DNA from: UBA7672 sp963738625
GTDB lineage: Bacteria > Pseudomonadota > Alphaproteobacteria > Caulobacterales > Hyphomonadaceae
DNA: 64,000 bases
Reading direction: 5' to 3'
NCBI GenBank assembly: GCA_963738625.1
Contig: CAVTXH010000020.1
Span: forward strand, 806,001 to 870,000
Part shown: positions 28,599-37,588 of the stretch, piece after piece
Position numbering within the stretch: the stretch's first letter is position 1
How the letters are laid out: each line of letters begins with the position of its first letter
Translations under genes and position numbers: made by a program
The notes under the pieces: generated by a model
What the model was told of the DNA's origin: nothing
Databases searched by the model: none
What the model saw: only the letters and a program-made list of their open reading frames with translations

Positions 28599-29105
28599 TT
28601 GAGCGAAGACGAAAAGCTCGACCAGCGTATCCAGCTGGTGGCCTCGGCCAGCTTCGGGAAGGACGTGGACGACTGGCGCAGGACACAGCAGGACCTGCCG
28701 TCGCGGTCCGAAGCGATAAGGCGGCTGGTCTATCTGGGGCTGCAGCACGAAGAGGAACACCCGATGCGCATGATCACCGCGATCATCCGGCCGCACAGGT
28801 ATGAGGCGGTGCGTGATGCGCTGACCAAGCTGGGCGTGTCGGGCATCACGGCGACGCAGGTGCAGGGCTTCGGCCGGCAGCGCGGGCAGACCGAGATGTA
28901 TCGCGGCGCGGAGTATTCGGTAGCCGAGGTGCCGAAGATCAAGGTTGAGGTCGCAGTGGCGTCCGGCATGGCGGAGGCCGTCATCGAGGCGGTGCAGAAA
29001 GCCGCGGGCTCGGGCAAGATCGGCGACGGCAAGATATTCGTGACCGGGCTTACCGAAGTGGTCCGCATCCGTACCGGGGAGCGCGACGAGAAGGCTCTCG
29101 ATTAG
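28599..29105 (+). CDS. Ribbon-helix-helix domain fused to a PII nitrogen regulator
   Basis: 168 residues from a TTG with AGGAGA 5 nt upstream. Residues about 8-50 look like an RHH/CopG-type DNA-binding domain (RIQLVASASF, LPSRSEAIRRLVYLGLQ). From M56 a complete PII protein follows: MRMITAIIRPHRYEAVRDAL, the T-loop GQTEMYRGAEYSVAE with Tyr at the position of E. coli Y51 and the B-loop GSGKIGDGKIFV. PII proteins bind ATP, ADP and 2-oxoglutarate. The fusion would couple that sensing directly to DNA. An internal start at ATG 28764, preceded by AGAGGA, could also yield a free 113-residue PII. No amtB or glnA is adjacent. Confidence 0.85.
   Translation: MSEDEKLDQRIQLVASASFGKDVDDWRRTQQDLPSRSEAIRRLVYLGLQHEEEHPMRMITAIIRPHRYEAVRDALTKLGVSGITATQVQGFGRQRGQTEMYRGAEYSVAEVPKIKVEVAVASGMAEAVIEAVQKAAGSGKIGDGKIFVTGLTEVVRIRTGERDEKALD
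28751..28766 (+). promoter_or_regulatory. Internal ribosome-binding site before the PII domain
   Basis: AGAGGA at 28751-28756 lies 7 nt before the in-frame ATG at 28764, the natural start of a PII protein. It could allow a second, RHH-less product from the same mRNA. Confidence 0.45.
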
Positions 29106-29131
29106 GCTGTCGACTAGCCCGGGCGACCGGC

Positions 29132-29566
29132 CTAGTGCCTGAACGGCACCGTCAGCAGGCGCCAGAACAGCCAGAGCGGAACGATGATGATGGCGCCGGC
29201 GAGCAGGGGCTGCCAGCCTCGCTCCAGCGCCCAGCCCAGCACTTTCATCACGCCGTTGAACAGCGAGCCGGCAAGGCCGCTCAACGAGAATCTGGGCGAG
29301 AAGAAATCGATGCCGCCTGCCTGCAGGATCGCCCCGGCGATGATGCAGATCACGACGAGCTGGAAATATCCGGAAAAGCCGATGCCGAAGAGCTTGCTGT
29401 TCAGAGTGCGGGGCGGGGGGTCTTCGTAGGGAAGCTCCTCGGCGATCAGCTCCTGCTCGATGACGTCGAGCCGTTCGCGCGTGGTGGGCGGAGGCGCCGT
29501 GGTCGCGGGCACGGAGGCGGCCTCGAACAGCTCGGCGTCCGTGTCGGCGCTCCGCGGCTTGCTCAT
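29132..29566 (-). CDS. Small membrane protein with a long cytoplasmic N-terminus
   Basis: 144 residues: a polar Pro/Thr-rich N-terminus (about 1-60), then hydrophobic spans at about 68-85 and 120-138 with an amphipathic stretch between. It overlaps the start of its stop-proximal neighbour, the MscS gene, by 4 nt, so it is translationally coupled to it. It resembles small alphaproteobacterial DUF membrane proteins, but I cannot name the family with confidence. A role with the channel is an inference from coupling only. Confidence 0.7.
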   Translation of the reverse strand: MSKPRSADTDAELFEAASVPATTAPPPTTRERLDVIEQELIAEELPYEDPPPRTLNSKLFGIGFSGYFQLVVICIIAGAILQAGGIDFFSPRFSLSGLAGSLFNGVMKVLGWALERGWQPLLAGAIIIVPLWLFWRLLTVPFRH

Positions 29567-30711
29567 TTGACGCCTCTGCTGCTCCCGTCGCCGGAGGATG
29601 CTGGAGTTTGCGGCGTTCCGCTATCCCTTCGGCTCCTGCCCTGCGTGATGGCCACCTGGTGCGGGTAGGGGATGGTGATCCCCGCCTTGTCGAAGGCCTG
29701 CTTGACCTGTTTCAGCATGTCGCCGCGCAGGTCGATATAGTCGCCGGTAGCGCACCAGGCGCGGGCGCGCAGGTCGACGCTGGAGGGGGCGAGTTCCTGG
29801 ACCTTGATCCAGACTGGCGGCTCGTCGCGGACGCGGGGGTCGGCCTTGAACACGTCGCCGATGACCTTGATCGCGTGGTCGATGTCGTCCTCGTAGGAGA
29901 TGGAGAAAGGCAGGTCGAGCCGGCGCAGGCTGCGAACGGAGTTGTTGATGATGACGTCGCCCCAAGCCTTGTCGTTGGTGACGGTGACTTCCTTGTTGTC
30001 GATGGTGTTGAGGACGGTGGTGAAGGGCGTGATGTCGGAGACCGTGCCGTCTTGCCCCGCGATGCGGACGGCGTCGCCGATGCGGTAGGGGCGGAAGACG
30101 GCGATAATGACGCCCGCGGCGACAGCCTTCAGCGTATCCTGCAGGGCCAGGGCGATGGCGAGGCCGGCGGCGCCGATGACGGCGACCAGCGAGGCGATGG
30201 GGAAGCCGAACTGCTGCAGCGCCGCGATGAGGCCGATGGCGAAGGCGCCGAAGCGGACGAGCGCGGCGAGGAAGTGGAACAGCGTCTGACCGGAAGACGC
30301 GCGGCGGCCGACCTTTTCTCCGAACTTGCGCACGCGCGCGCCCAGCCATGAGCCGAGGAACCAGACGGCCACGAGGATGGCGAGGCCTTTCAGCGCCGCT
30401 ATGGCGACGGCCTGCGCTTCGCCAAGGCTGTAGCCGAAGAGCAGATTGGCGGAGATCGCCAGCGCAATGAGAATGAACGCCACGCGCACGAGCAGGCCGA
30501 GAATGTCGATCATCAGGTGATCGGCGGTCTTGGCTTCGCCTTCCTTCTGGCGGCTCGCCAGGCCCGAGAGCTTCTGCGCGGCAAAGCGCAGGATGCGGGT
30601 AATGATCACACCGAGCAGGTAGGCCGCGACGATGGCTATGCCCGACCACATCCATTTCTGGGCGGGACCTTCGAAGTGGAAAGCCCAGTTGCGGAATTCG
30701 TAGAGGTCCAT
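29563..30711 (-). CDS. MscS-family mechanosensitive channel
   Basis: 382 residues. About four membrane spans (near 22-42, 70-95, 108-125, 150-190) precede the pore-lining helix region GAAGLAIALALQDTLKAVAAG. The MscS beta-domain follows (YRIGDAVRIAGQDGTVSDI, TVTNDKAWGDVIINNS), then an alpha/beta C-terminal domain. It should act in the inner membrane to release solutes on osmotic downshift. A putative terminator separates it from the upstream DNA ligase gene. Confidence 0.93.
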   Translation of the reverse strand: MDLYEFRNWAFHFEGPAQKWMWSGIAIVAAYLLGVIITRILRFAAQKLSGLASRQKEGEAKTADHLMIDILGLLVRVAFILIALAISANLLFGYSLGEAQAVAIAALKGLAILVAVWFLGSWLGARVRKFGEKVGRRASSGQTLFHFLAALVRFGAFAIGLIAALQQFGFPIASLVAVIGAAGLAIALALQDTLKAVAAGVIIAVFRPYRIGDAVRIAGQDGTVSDITPFTTVLNTIDNKEVTVTNDKAWGDVIINNSVRSLRRLDLPFSISYEDDIDHAIKVIGDVFKADPRVRDEPPVWIKVQELAPSSVDLRARAWCATGDYIDLRGDMLKQVKQAFDKAGITIPYPHQVAITQGRSRRDSGTPQTPASSGDGSSRGVK

Positions 30712-30758
30712 GAATCACGTGCCTGGCTGATGATGAACGACAGCTAGCGCGGGCAGGG

Positions 30759-30776
30759 CAAAAACCCAACCGGGTT
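30759..30776 (-). terminator. Weak intrinsic terminator downstream of the DNA ligase gene
   Basis: Read on the minus strand: AACCC-GGTT-GGGTT followed by TTTG. The stem is only 5 bp but is directly followed by a T-run, between the ligase and mscS-like genes. Confidence 0.4.
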
Positions 30777-30793
30777 CGCCTCAGCCTGTGCTT

Positions 30794-32416
30794 TCAGCCG
30801 GCAAGCATCGCCTCCAGCGTTTCCATGCGGTCCGCCTCGCTGGAAGGCTTGTCCCAGCGGATGCGGTGGATGCGGGGGAAGCGCATGGCGACGCCGGACT
30901 TGTGGCGGGGCGAGCGCTGCAGGCCCTCGAAAGCGACTTCGAGCACGAGGCCTTCGTGCAGATTGGCCGTCACCGATCGTACGGGACCGAAACGTTCGAT
31001 AGTGTGGTCGCGGACGTATTTGTCGAGCTGGACGAGCTCCTCGTCGGTGAAACCGAAATAGGCCTTGCCGACCGGCGCGAGCTCGTCGCCGTTTTCGGTC
31101 GTACGCCAGACGCCGAAGGTGAAGTCGGAATAGAAGCTGGAGCGCTTGCCGTGGCCGCGCTGGGCGTACATCAGCACGGCGTCGATCAGATGCGGGTCGC
31201 GCTTCCACTTGTACCACAGGCCAGCGGGGCGGCCGGCGAGGTAGGGCGCGTCCCAGCGCTTCAGCATCAGGCCCTCGATCTCGCGCGTGGGCGGGTGGGT
31301 GCGCAGGTCTTCGAGGGCCGCCGCATCCGTGAAGGGGACGAGCGGGGAGAGATCGATGCGGCCGTTGTCGAGCGTGACGACAAAACGTTCGAGGCGTTTG
31401 CGGCGCTCGCGGAAGGCGAGCGGGCGGAGGTCTTCGCCGTTGTCGATGAGCAGGTCGTAGGCGCGCAGCATGGCGGGGCGTTGGGCCATCTGCTTGGGCG
31501 AGACGGTCTTGCGGTTGAGGCGCTGCTGAAGTTCGTTGAAGGAGGCGACGCCGCCCTCTGCGTCGCGGATCAGGAGTTCGCCGTCGAGCGCTGCGGTGAA
31601 GTCTGCTGCTTCGAGAAGGTCGGGGAAGGCTTTCGAGATGTCGTCGCCATTGCGGGTGTAGAGGCGGCGGACGCCGCCGTTGGCGGCAAGTTGCACGCGC
31701 ACGCCGTCCCATTTCCATTCGGCGGCGTACTGGTCTGGCGTCACCAATGAGGGATCGAGCGCCTCGGGATCGGAGCGTTCGGATTTCGAGAGCAGCGGAT
31801 GCGCCAGCATGGGCGGGCGGAAGGGCGCCAGCGCGCGGGAGACGGGCTTGGGGCCGCGCCCTTCGAGCCAGGCGAAGAGATCGACATAGGGCGGGGCGAG
31901 GCCATGCCAGAGTTCTTCGATCTCGGCGACGTCGACCTTGCCGAAGTCGGCGGCGGCCTGCCGGGCGAGGCGCGCGGAGACGCCCACACGGAGACCGCCG
32001 GTGACCAGTTTGAGCAGGGCCCAACGGCCGGTCGCGTCGAGCGCATCGAGCCAGCTTTCGACCAGCTTGAGGCCCTGCGCCCTGGTCGACTCCATCAGCG
32101 TCTCGACGACTTCGGAAAGATCTGGCGAGCGATTGGCGCCGGGCCGCGCGGGCCAGATCAGCGAGATGGTTTCGGCGAGGTCGCCGACATAGTCGTAGGA
32201 GAGGTTGAACAACACGGGATCGACGCGGCTGGCGGCGAGCTCGCGGATGGCGGCGGGCTTCACGGACGGGATCGAGAGATCGCCGGTGATCGCCGCCAGC
32301 GCCCAGCCGCGCGAGGGATCGCCTGCATGGCGCAGGTAGTCGCAGATCAGCGTCAGCTTGGCGTTGCGCGACGGGGTGAGGACCAGCCGTTCCAGAAGCG
32401 CGGCGAAGGCTTGCAT
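30794..32416 (-). CDS. ATP-dependent DNA ligase (ligase-associated DNA-damage type)
   Basis: 540 residues: an N-terminal helical domain (about 1-200), an adenylation domain with nucleotidyl lysine near K235 in EWKWDGVRV and an OB-fold C-terminus ending RMETLEAMLAG. This is the long bacterial ATP-dependent ligase usually found with an Lhr-type helicase, an MBL-fold exonuclease and the PdeM phosphoesterase. All three partners are in this window but at a distance (38.1, 50.8 and 54.1 kb). The MpaB-like gene precedes it by 6 nt and is probably co-transcribed. Confidence 0.93.
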   Translation of the reverse strand: MQAFAALLERLVLTPSRNAKLTLICDYLRHAGDPSRGWALAAITGDLSIPSVKPAAIRELAASRVDPVLFNLSYDYVGDLAETISLIWPARPGANRSPDLSEVVETLMESTRAQGLKLVESWLDALDATGRWALLKLVTGGLRVGVSARLARQAAADFGKVDVAEIEELWHGLAPPYVDLFAWLEGRGPKPVSRALAPFRPPMLAHPLLSKSERSDPEALDPSLVTPDQYAAEWKWDGVRVQLAANGGVRRLYTRNGDDISKAFPDLLEAADFTAALDGELLIRDAEGGVASFNELQQRLNRKTVSPKQMAQRPAMLRAYDLLIDNGEDLRPLAFRERRKRLERFVVTLDNGRIDLSPLVPFTDAAALEDLRTHPPTREIEGLMLKRWDAPYLAGRPAGLWYKWKRDPHLIDAVLMYAQRGHGKRSSFYSDFTFGVWRTTENGDELAPVGKAYFGFTDEELVQLDKYVRDHTIERFGPVRSVTANLHEGLVLEVAFEGLQRSPRHKSGVAMRFPRIHRIRWDKPSSEADRMETLEAMLAG

Positions 32417-32422
32417 GCGGGG

Positions 32423-33352
32423 CTATATAGGGCGCTTCAGGCGGGGCCGGGCGCCGTAGAGCCAGTTGGCCGGCAGGCCGAGGCGGCGGCAGGCTTCGAC
32501 AGGCGGGCTGCCCGGAATGGCGATGCGGTCGGAAGCGGCGCCGGCGAGCTTCACGAGACGGCGCTCCCACGACCGCAGCCGCCAGCGGTCGCCGATGCCG
32601 AGGAGCGAGCGGATGTGCGGCGGGGTGAGTTCGGCGCCGGCGCGGATCATCATGTTCTGAACGGGTTTGAGCATGGGCGGCAGGATCGGCGCCCGCGAGA
32701 CGATGGTGAGGAAGTCGAAGATGACCTGTGATTGTTCAAGCTTCGGCAGCATGGCGGCGAAGCGGGCTTCGACGTCTGCTTCCGACTTCGCGGGATCGAC
32801 GACGCCATAGAGCGCGGCGCCGGGCTGGGCTTCCGCATAGTAGCGGTTGCGATCGCCCCGGGAGAGCGGCTGGACATAGGCGGAGTAGGCCTCGACGAAC
32901 CCGAAGCCGGCGGTGACCTGCACCCAGTCGAGCAGGTCCGGGTCGCTGGCGGTATAGGCGACGCCCGAGACATCGCCGCTGACCCGCGCATGCATGGCGC
33001 GCACGCGGGCGATCATGCGTGTCGAGACGCTGCGCGCCGCATAAGCGGTGACCATGGCGGCCATGCCTGTGCGCTTCATGCGCGCGACGGGATCGGTGCG
33101 GAAAGTGGTGTGGTCCCACACGCCGGAACGCACGCGGGGTTCGGCCAGTTCGAGGATCACGGCGGCGATGCCGCCGGCGAACAGGGCGACGGGGTTCTTG
33201 AAGATGCGCCAGGTGAGGCTGTCAGGCGCCGCGAGAGCGGGCTCGCCCATCGGCGCGCGGAAATCGACGGGGGCGCCTGCGCCTTCCATGAACCGGCGCA
33301 TCAGGGCTGCGCCGATCTGGTCTTCCCACGTGGAAAAGAGCGTTGCTATCAT
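32423..33352 (-). CDS. Oxygenase MpaB-family protein (DUF2236)
   Basis: 309 residues. The pattern IFKNPVALFAGGIAAVILELAEPRVRSGVWDHTTF, then RVRAMHARVSG and LLDWVQVTAGFGFVEAYSAY is typical of the DUF2236/MpaB family, which includes haem-dependent latex-clearing oxygenases; the conserved Arg/His positions (R and H in RAMHARVSG, W in LDWVQ) are present. Substrate unknown. It lies 6 nt upstream of the DNA ligase start on the same strand. Confidence 0.85.
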   Translation of the reverse strand: MIATLFSTWEDQIGAALMRRFMEGAGAPVDFRAPMGEPALAAPDSLTWRIFKNPVALFAGGIAAVILELAEPRVRSGVWDHTTFRTDPVARMKRTGMAAMVTAYAARSVSTRMIARVRAMHARVSGDVSGVAYTASDPDLLDWVQVTAGFGFVEAYSAYVQPLSRGDRNRYYAEAQPGAALYGVVDPAKSEADVEARFAAMLPKLEQSQVIFDFLTIVSRAPILPPMLKPVQNMMIRAGAELTPPHIRSLLGIGDRWRLRSWERRLVKLAGAASDRIAIPGSPPVEACRRLGLPANWLYGARPRLKRPI

Positions 33353-33394
33353 GAGAGCCGAACGCTGCTATGCGCGACGCGTTCCGGCAAGACG

Positions 33395-33916
33395 CTAGTT
33401 GGAGGCGGGCGGGGGTGGCTCTTTCAGCTGCAGCTCATAACAGTGACGACCGGCCGGTCGGGCCTGTCCAAGCTCCGGCCAGGATACCCAGGCGGACGGG
33501 GAAATTCTCGGGGTTTTTCCGTCGACGGCGCTGCGGAAAATTCCGCACAGCCGGACGTGCGTCGGGTCGACGACCGTGTAGGTAACGTCGCCGGGCGCCT
33601 GCGGATCTCCAGCAGAGATGGCCGTCAGGGTCCGGTCGCTGTGAAAGTCGCCGCAGCGAGCGCCGGGAGTGGCTGGATCGCGGGCGGCGGTCGCGGAAGC
33701 CTCCGCAAGGGTCGCGGGCGGCTTGCCGGTGGTGACGTACGCGCATTGGGCGAGCTGCGCGGAGGATGCAATCCGGTCGGCGGTCATGTCGTCCAAGCGT
33801 CGGTCGCGAGCGTCGCCAGGGCCGCCTACGACGATGAAGCCCGCGATCATTGCGGCGAGAACGATGGCGCCGCCCGCGATGGCGAGAGGCGGGCCGAGGT
33901 CACGACTGCTGGTCAT
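33395..33916 (-). CDS. Hypothetical membrane-anchored protein
   Basis: 173 residues with one N-terminal hydrophobic anchor (about 10-32, IAGGAIVLAAMIAGFIVVG) and a small extracytoplasmic domain that has four cysteines (C58, and C in ARCGDF, RLCGIF, RHCYEL), which might form disulfides. Its start overlaps the end of the DUF5671-like gene by 17 nt. Family not recognised. Confidence 0.65.
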   Translation of the reverse strand: MTSSRDLGPPLAIAGGAIVLAAMIAGFIVVGGPGDARDRRLDDMTADRIASSAQLAQCAYVTTGKPPATLAEASATAARDPATPGARCGDFHSDRTLTAISAGDPQAPGDVTYTVVDPTHVRLCGIFRSAVDGKTPRISPSAWVSWPELGQARPAGRHCYELQLKEPPPPASN

Positions 33917-34553
33917 TCTCGTCTCCCTTCTCGGCGTCGCGGATGAAGTAGAGGAAGACGCCGCCAGCGAGGATGGCGATCACCAGCAGCTTCAGGATCA
34001 GACGCGCGGAGAGTTCGCCGGAGAGGAAGCTGTAGACCAGCGCGATGGCGTCTCCGATGAGCGTGCAGGAGGCGATGATCAAGGTGACGTAGGTAAGCCA
34101 TTTGCGGACGCGGCTGCGCTGCATCGCTGGGTTGGTGCGGCGCTGCTTGCGGATATGGAAGGCGAGCCAGGCGAAGATCGGGGCGCCGACGACAAGGCCG
34201 GCAATGGCGGAGCGGATCTGGCTCTCGCGTGAAATGAAGACGTACTGGTTGGCGCCGTCGAGCTCGTCATAGATCGCGATGTCGATCAGCGCGAACAGAA
34301 GCGAACCGAGATTCCAGGCGACCACGCCCAGCAGAATGAACAGGACGAGATAGAGAAACGCCTCGCGCGCGGAGACGTAGGGGCGAGGTTTCGGCACGGC
34401 CATGCCGAAGTCGCTGACGGCGTAGGCGTCGAGCGCTGCATCGACTTCCTTCTGCGTCCAGCCGGCGGCGACGAGCGCGGCCGCGACGCGTTCCCGCGGC
34501 TGGCCGCGGTTCAGGGCCTCGCGGATGAAGATGTCGAGCGTGGATGAAGCCAT
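33900..34553 (-). CDS. DUF5671-like membrane protein
   Basis: 217 residues from the ATG giving MASSTLDIFIREALNRGQ; an ATG four codons upstream is possible. The N-terminus is a short SHOCT-like helical motif (REALNRGQPRERVAAALVAAGW), followed by about five membrane spans starting REAFLYLVLFILLGVVAWNLGSL in a pattern matching DUF5671 proteins. Function unknown. It overlaps the following membrane-anchored gene by 17 nt. Confidence 0.8.
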   Translation of the reverse strand: MASSTLDIFIREALNRGQPRERVAAALVAAGWTQKEVDAALDAYAVSDFGMAVPKPRPYVSAREAFLYLVLFILLGVVAWNLGSLLFALIDIAIYDELDGANQYVFISRESQIRSAIAGLVVGAPIFAWLAFHIRKQRRTNPAMQRSRVRKWLTYVTLIIASCTLIGDAIALVYSFLSGELSARLILKLLVIAILAGGVFLYFIRDAEKGDENDQQS

Positions 34554-34625
34554 GTGCGTCCCCAATGCGGGGACGAGCGTAGGGTGGATCGGTTGTCCGA
34601 TCCACCCTCTGCCGTCAGTTCATTA

Positions 34626-36248
34626 TCAGGCCAGGATGGCCCGCTCGGCTGCGCGGATGTCTTTCTCCACGCCGGGTTGGGTGCGGAAGACCATCATGTT
34701 GCGGTCCGCCGCGGTATAGGCAGGCCATTCCGGCAGGTTCTTGTTGGCCGGGTTGCCGGTCTTGGCGAAGGCGAGCCAGCTTTCGGACATCTGGTCGGCG
34801 ATGGCCTGCGCTTCGGGGCCGGTTCCGGACATGGATTCCGACTTGGCGACGTTGTCGAAGATCATGCCGATGTCGAGCGCGTGTGGGACGTAGCGTTTGC
34901 CGTCCAGGACCGGCGTGACCCAGTCGAGCATGTAGAAGTAGACCGGCGCTGCGCCTGCCGCGGAGCGGCGGTCGGCGATGGTGACGCTGCCCTGGAAGAA
35001 GCGCGCGTCGGATGCCGCCATGAAGTAGAGCTCGGGCGCTTCGACGTTCGGGTAGGCCTTCTTGTACTGGTCGATGATCTTCTTGGCGTCCTTCTTGGGG
35101 AAGGATTCCTTGATCGCGGCTGGCAGCGTTTCCCAGGTGAGGGCAAGCGGCGCTTCATTGCCGCCCATAAGGGACGTTCCCTCGGTGCGGGTGACGCCGA
35201 TCAGTAGCGGGATGTCAATCGATTGCTGCGGAGCATCCGGGTCGAAGGGGTGGCGCGTCATACTGCGGCCGTCGAGCACGGGGCCCGAGCCGGCGCCGGG
35301 CGTTTCAGCAAACGCCTTGAGCAGATCGGCGACCGGCATGGTCTTGATCTGGGCGATGGTCTCTTTCGTCAGGCCGACCTTCTTCACCAGTTCGTCGGCG
35401 GCTTTTGCAGCCGTTGCCGGTTCGGCGTGGCGGATGCGCGGGCCGGACTGGACGACAGCGCGATGGAAGAGGCCCTTGGCCGAGTCCATCGCCATCAGCG
35501 TGCAGATTTTCGCTCCACCGCCCGACTGGCCGAAGATCAGGACATTGTTGGGATCGCCGCCGAAGGCGGGGATGTTGTCGCGCACCCATTTGAGGGCGTG
35601 GACCATGTCGAGCGAACCCGCGGCGCCGCTATCGGCGAACTCGTCGCCATAGTTGGCGAGGTAGAGGTGGCCGAACACGTTGAGGCGGTGGTTGACCGTG
35701 ACGACCACCACATCGCCGCGCTTGGCGAGGCGCACGCCGTCATAGGCGTTCGACGAGCCAGAGCCGGTGGTGAAGCCGCCGCCGTGGAACCACACGAGCA
35801 CGGGGCGCTTGCCCGCGTCGGCCTTGGGCGTCCAGACGTTGAGGAAGAGGCAGTCCTCGCTTTGGGCCGGAGCGGGGTTGGGGCGCCACGACTTGAAGAG
35901 GCCGCCGCCATCGCCGGCCTGGTTCTGCGGCGTGGTGTTGCCGTAGGCGAGGGCGTCGGCGGTTTCGGTCCAGGCTGCAGGCTCTGCTGGCGGACCGAAG
36001 CGGTTGGTCGATGTGTCGGCGCCATAGCGTACGCCCTTGAAGACACTGACGCCGTCTTCAGTGAAGCCTTTTACCTGGCCGTACTTGGTGGCGACGACAG
36101 GGTTGGCGTCGGCGGCCGGCGTCGTTGCGGCGGTGTCTGCGGGCTTTTCGCTGCAGGCGGCGAGAACGCCGCCGGCGCCGGCGAACGCCATCATCGCGAC
36201 AGATGCTTTCAGGACAGCCCTGCGGCTGCCGAAGTTGATCATTCCCAT
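34626..36248 (-). CDS. Carboxylesterase-family (type B) lipoprotein
   Basis: 540 residues from ATG 36248, which has GGGAGAGAG upstream. The N-terminus combines an Arg-Arg signal (SRRAVLKASVAMMAF) with a lipobox LAAC, so it is probably exported and lipidated. Type B carboxylesterase marks: SEDCLFLNVW, oxyanion hole WFHGGGFTTGS, nucleophile GQSGGGAK, with Glu/Asp and His expected later (the His is likely the one in RYVPHALD). It should hydrolyse carboxylic esters. A divergent thioesterase gene lies 150 bp away. Confidence 0.92.
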   Translation of the reverse strand: MGMINFGSRRAVLKASVAMMAFAGAGGVLAACSEKPADTAATTPAADANPVVATKYGQVKGFTEDGVSVFKGVRYGADTSTNRFGPPAEPAAWTETADALAYGNTTPQNQAGDGGGLFKSWRPNPAPAQSEDCLFLNVWTPKADAGKRPVLVWFHGGGFTTGSGSSNAYDGVRLAKRGDVVVVTVNHRLNVFGHLYLANYGDEFADSGAAGSLDMVHALKWVRDNIPAFGGDPNNVLIFGQSGGGAKICTLMAMDSAKGLFHRAVVQSGPRIRHAEPATAAKAADELVKKVGLTKETIAQIKTMPVADLLKAFAETPGAGSGPVLDGRSMTRHPFDPDAPQQSIDIPLLIGVTRTEGTSLMGGNEAPLALTWETLPAAIKESFPKKDAKKIIDQYKKAYPNVEAPELYFMAASDARFFQGSVTIADRRSAAGAAPVYFYMLDWVTPVLDGKRYVPHALDIGMIFDNVAKSESMSGTGPEAQAIADQMSESWLAFAKTGNPANKNLPEWPAYTAADRNMMVFRTQPGVEKDIRAAERAILA

Positions 36249-36399
36249 GTCTCTCTCCCTCGCACCCGCTTTTTTTGGCGCGGATGTCGTTGCGGAACGT
36301 ATGCCGACGCGCATACTTCCGTCCAGCAACAGCAAAGGAAACTCCGGAGAGATGGCGGGCGGCAAATGTCGTTCGCGCCCGGGGACAAAGGAGACCGAA

Positions 36400-36837
36400 A
36401 TGACCGCGACGGCGACGACCGATATGATTCCGCCCGAAGGCTTCGAGTCCCATTTCCGAAGGTCTCCGATGACCGAGCCGTGGGAGCCGATCTATTCGAA
36501 GCGAACGCCGGACCGGGTGGTGATCGGTCTTTACATGCGCCCCCCGCACACCAATTCGCGCGGCCTCATTCACGGTGGATTGATCGCGGCGCTGGCCGAC
36601 AATGCGATGGGGCTGTCGTGCGTGGCCGCGCTGACCGGCGAAGGGCGCAAGCCGGAGGGCGGGCTCGTGACAGTGTCCATGTCGACCGACTTCATCGGCT
36701 CGGCAAAGCTCGGCCAGTGGCTGGCGTTCGACACGCAGTATGTGAAAACCGGGCGCACGCTCTGTTTCGCGCAGGCCTTCGTGACGGCGGACGGCGAGGT
36801 GATCGCGCGCGCCGACGCGCGTTTCAGGGTGCTTTGA
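36400..36837 (+). CDS. PaaI-type hotdog thioesterase
   Basis: 145 residues from an ATG with AAAGGAGA upstream. Hotdog fold with the catalytic-region motif GLIHGGLIAALADNAMG and strand VTVSMSTDFIGSAKLGQWL. It probably hydrolyses acyl- or aryl-CoA thioesters in the cytoplasm. Its 3' end overlaps the convergent gene by 14 nt. Confidence 0.9.
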   Translation: MTATATTDMIPPEGFESHFRRSPMTEPWEPIYSKRTPDRVVIGLYMRPPHTNSRGLIHGGLIAALADNAMGLSCVAALTGEGRKPEGGLVTVSMSTDFIGSAKLGQWLAFDTQYVKTGRTLCFAQAFVTADGEVIARADARFRVL

Positions 36838-37540
36838 TCGCGGCCGGAATCGGCTGGCGCAGGATCATGATCTTCTGCCAGATCTTGCGCGAAAGGTTGC
36901 CGGTGAGATCTTCGATCTCGCTTACAGCGTCGATGATGACAGGATCGCGCACGTCCTGCATGTAGAGCGCGGCGAGCTTGCCGGTCAGGGCCAGCATCTC
37001 GCTGCAATAGTCGAGATAGCGCGCCAGTTCGAACTCGCTCATCGCGTGGCGTTCAGACGATGGCGTCTCTGTATGGGCCGACGCCAGCGTGGTCGGGTCC
37101 TTGGTCAACTGGTGCATGTCCACCACGTGCGCGATCGACCGCAGCTCGTGCAGGTCCTTCAGCACGGCGTCCCGCCGCATGTTGGATTCGAGGTTGAGGA
37201 GGAACCAGATCGCAGCGCCCGCAAGCGCGACGATGTTGAGCACAGCCTCGATGCCCTGGATCACGTCGAAGGCTTCATTGCTGACCTGAAGGCTCTGCAG
37301 GGAGAAGCCGATCCAAAGAATGCCCGCGACGCCCAGCAGGATCGTGAGGCCTACGCCGGCCTGGACCCACAGGTTCGGACGCGCGACCCACGACAGTCTT
37401 TGCCGGTCTTCGCGCGCGATGGTGAGCAGTTCGGCGCACAGCTTCGACAGGCCGCGCGACGGGAATCGCTCCTCGATCCGCTTCTGCAGCTTCTCGATGG
37501 TGGTTTCGATCTTGTCGGCGTCGAGGGAGCGATAGGGCAT
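36824..37540 (-). CDS. Hypothetical protein with two membrane spans
   Basis: 238 residues from ATG 37540 (MPYRSLDADKIETTIEKLQK). Residues about 1-50 are a charged helix, two spans follow (about 62-82 and 100-120), and a helical cytoplasmic C-terminus carries SIAHVVDMHQLTKDP and SEMLALTGKLAALYM. It resembles bacterial proteins of unknown function with a similar two-span plan. A longer frame upstream (to 37633) reads through an unlikely Pro/Arg-rich stretch and is rejected. Confidence 0.7.
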   Translation of the reverse strand: MPYRSLDADKIETTIEKLQKRIEERFPSRGLSKLCAELLTIAREDRQRLSWVARPNLWVQAGVGLTILLGVAGILWIGFSLQSLQVSNEAFDVIQGIEAVLNIVALAGAAIWFLLNLESNMRRDAVLKDLHELRSIAHVVDMHQLTKDPTTLASAHTETPSSERHAMSEFELARYLDYCSEMLALTGKLAALYMQDVRDPVIIDAVSEIEDLTGNLSRKIWQKIMILRQPIPAAIKAP

Positions 37541-37588
37541 AACAGTTGTGAGTAATGCCCCGCGTCGCTGGACGCGGGAAGGGGGAGG

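Noticed and set aside
30744..32570. A 608-residue open frame overlapping the DNA ligase on the same strand in another frame.
   Set aside because: It is extremely Arg- and Pro-rich, has no motif and lies over a gene with intact ligase motifs. GC-rich third positions make such shadow frames common here.
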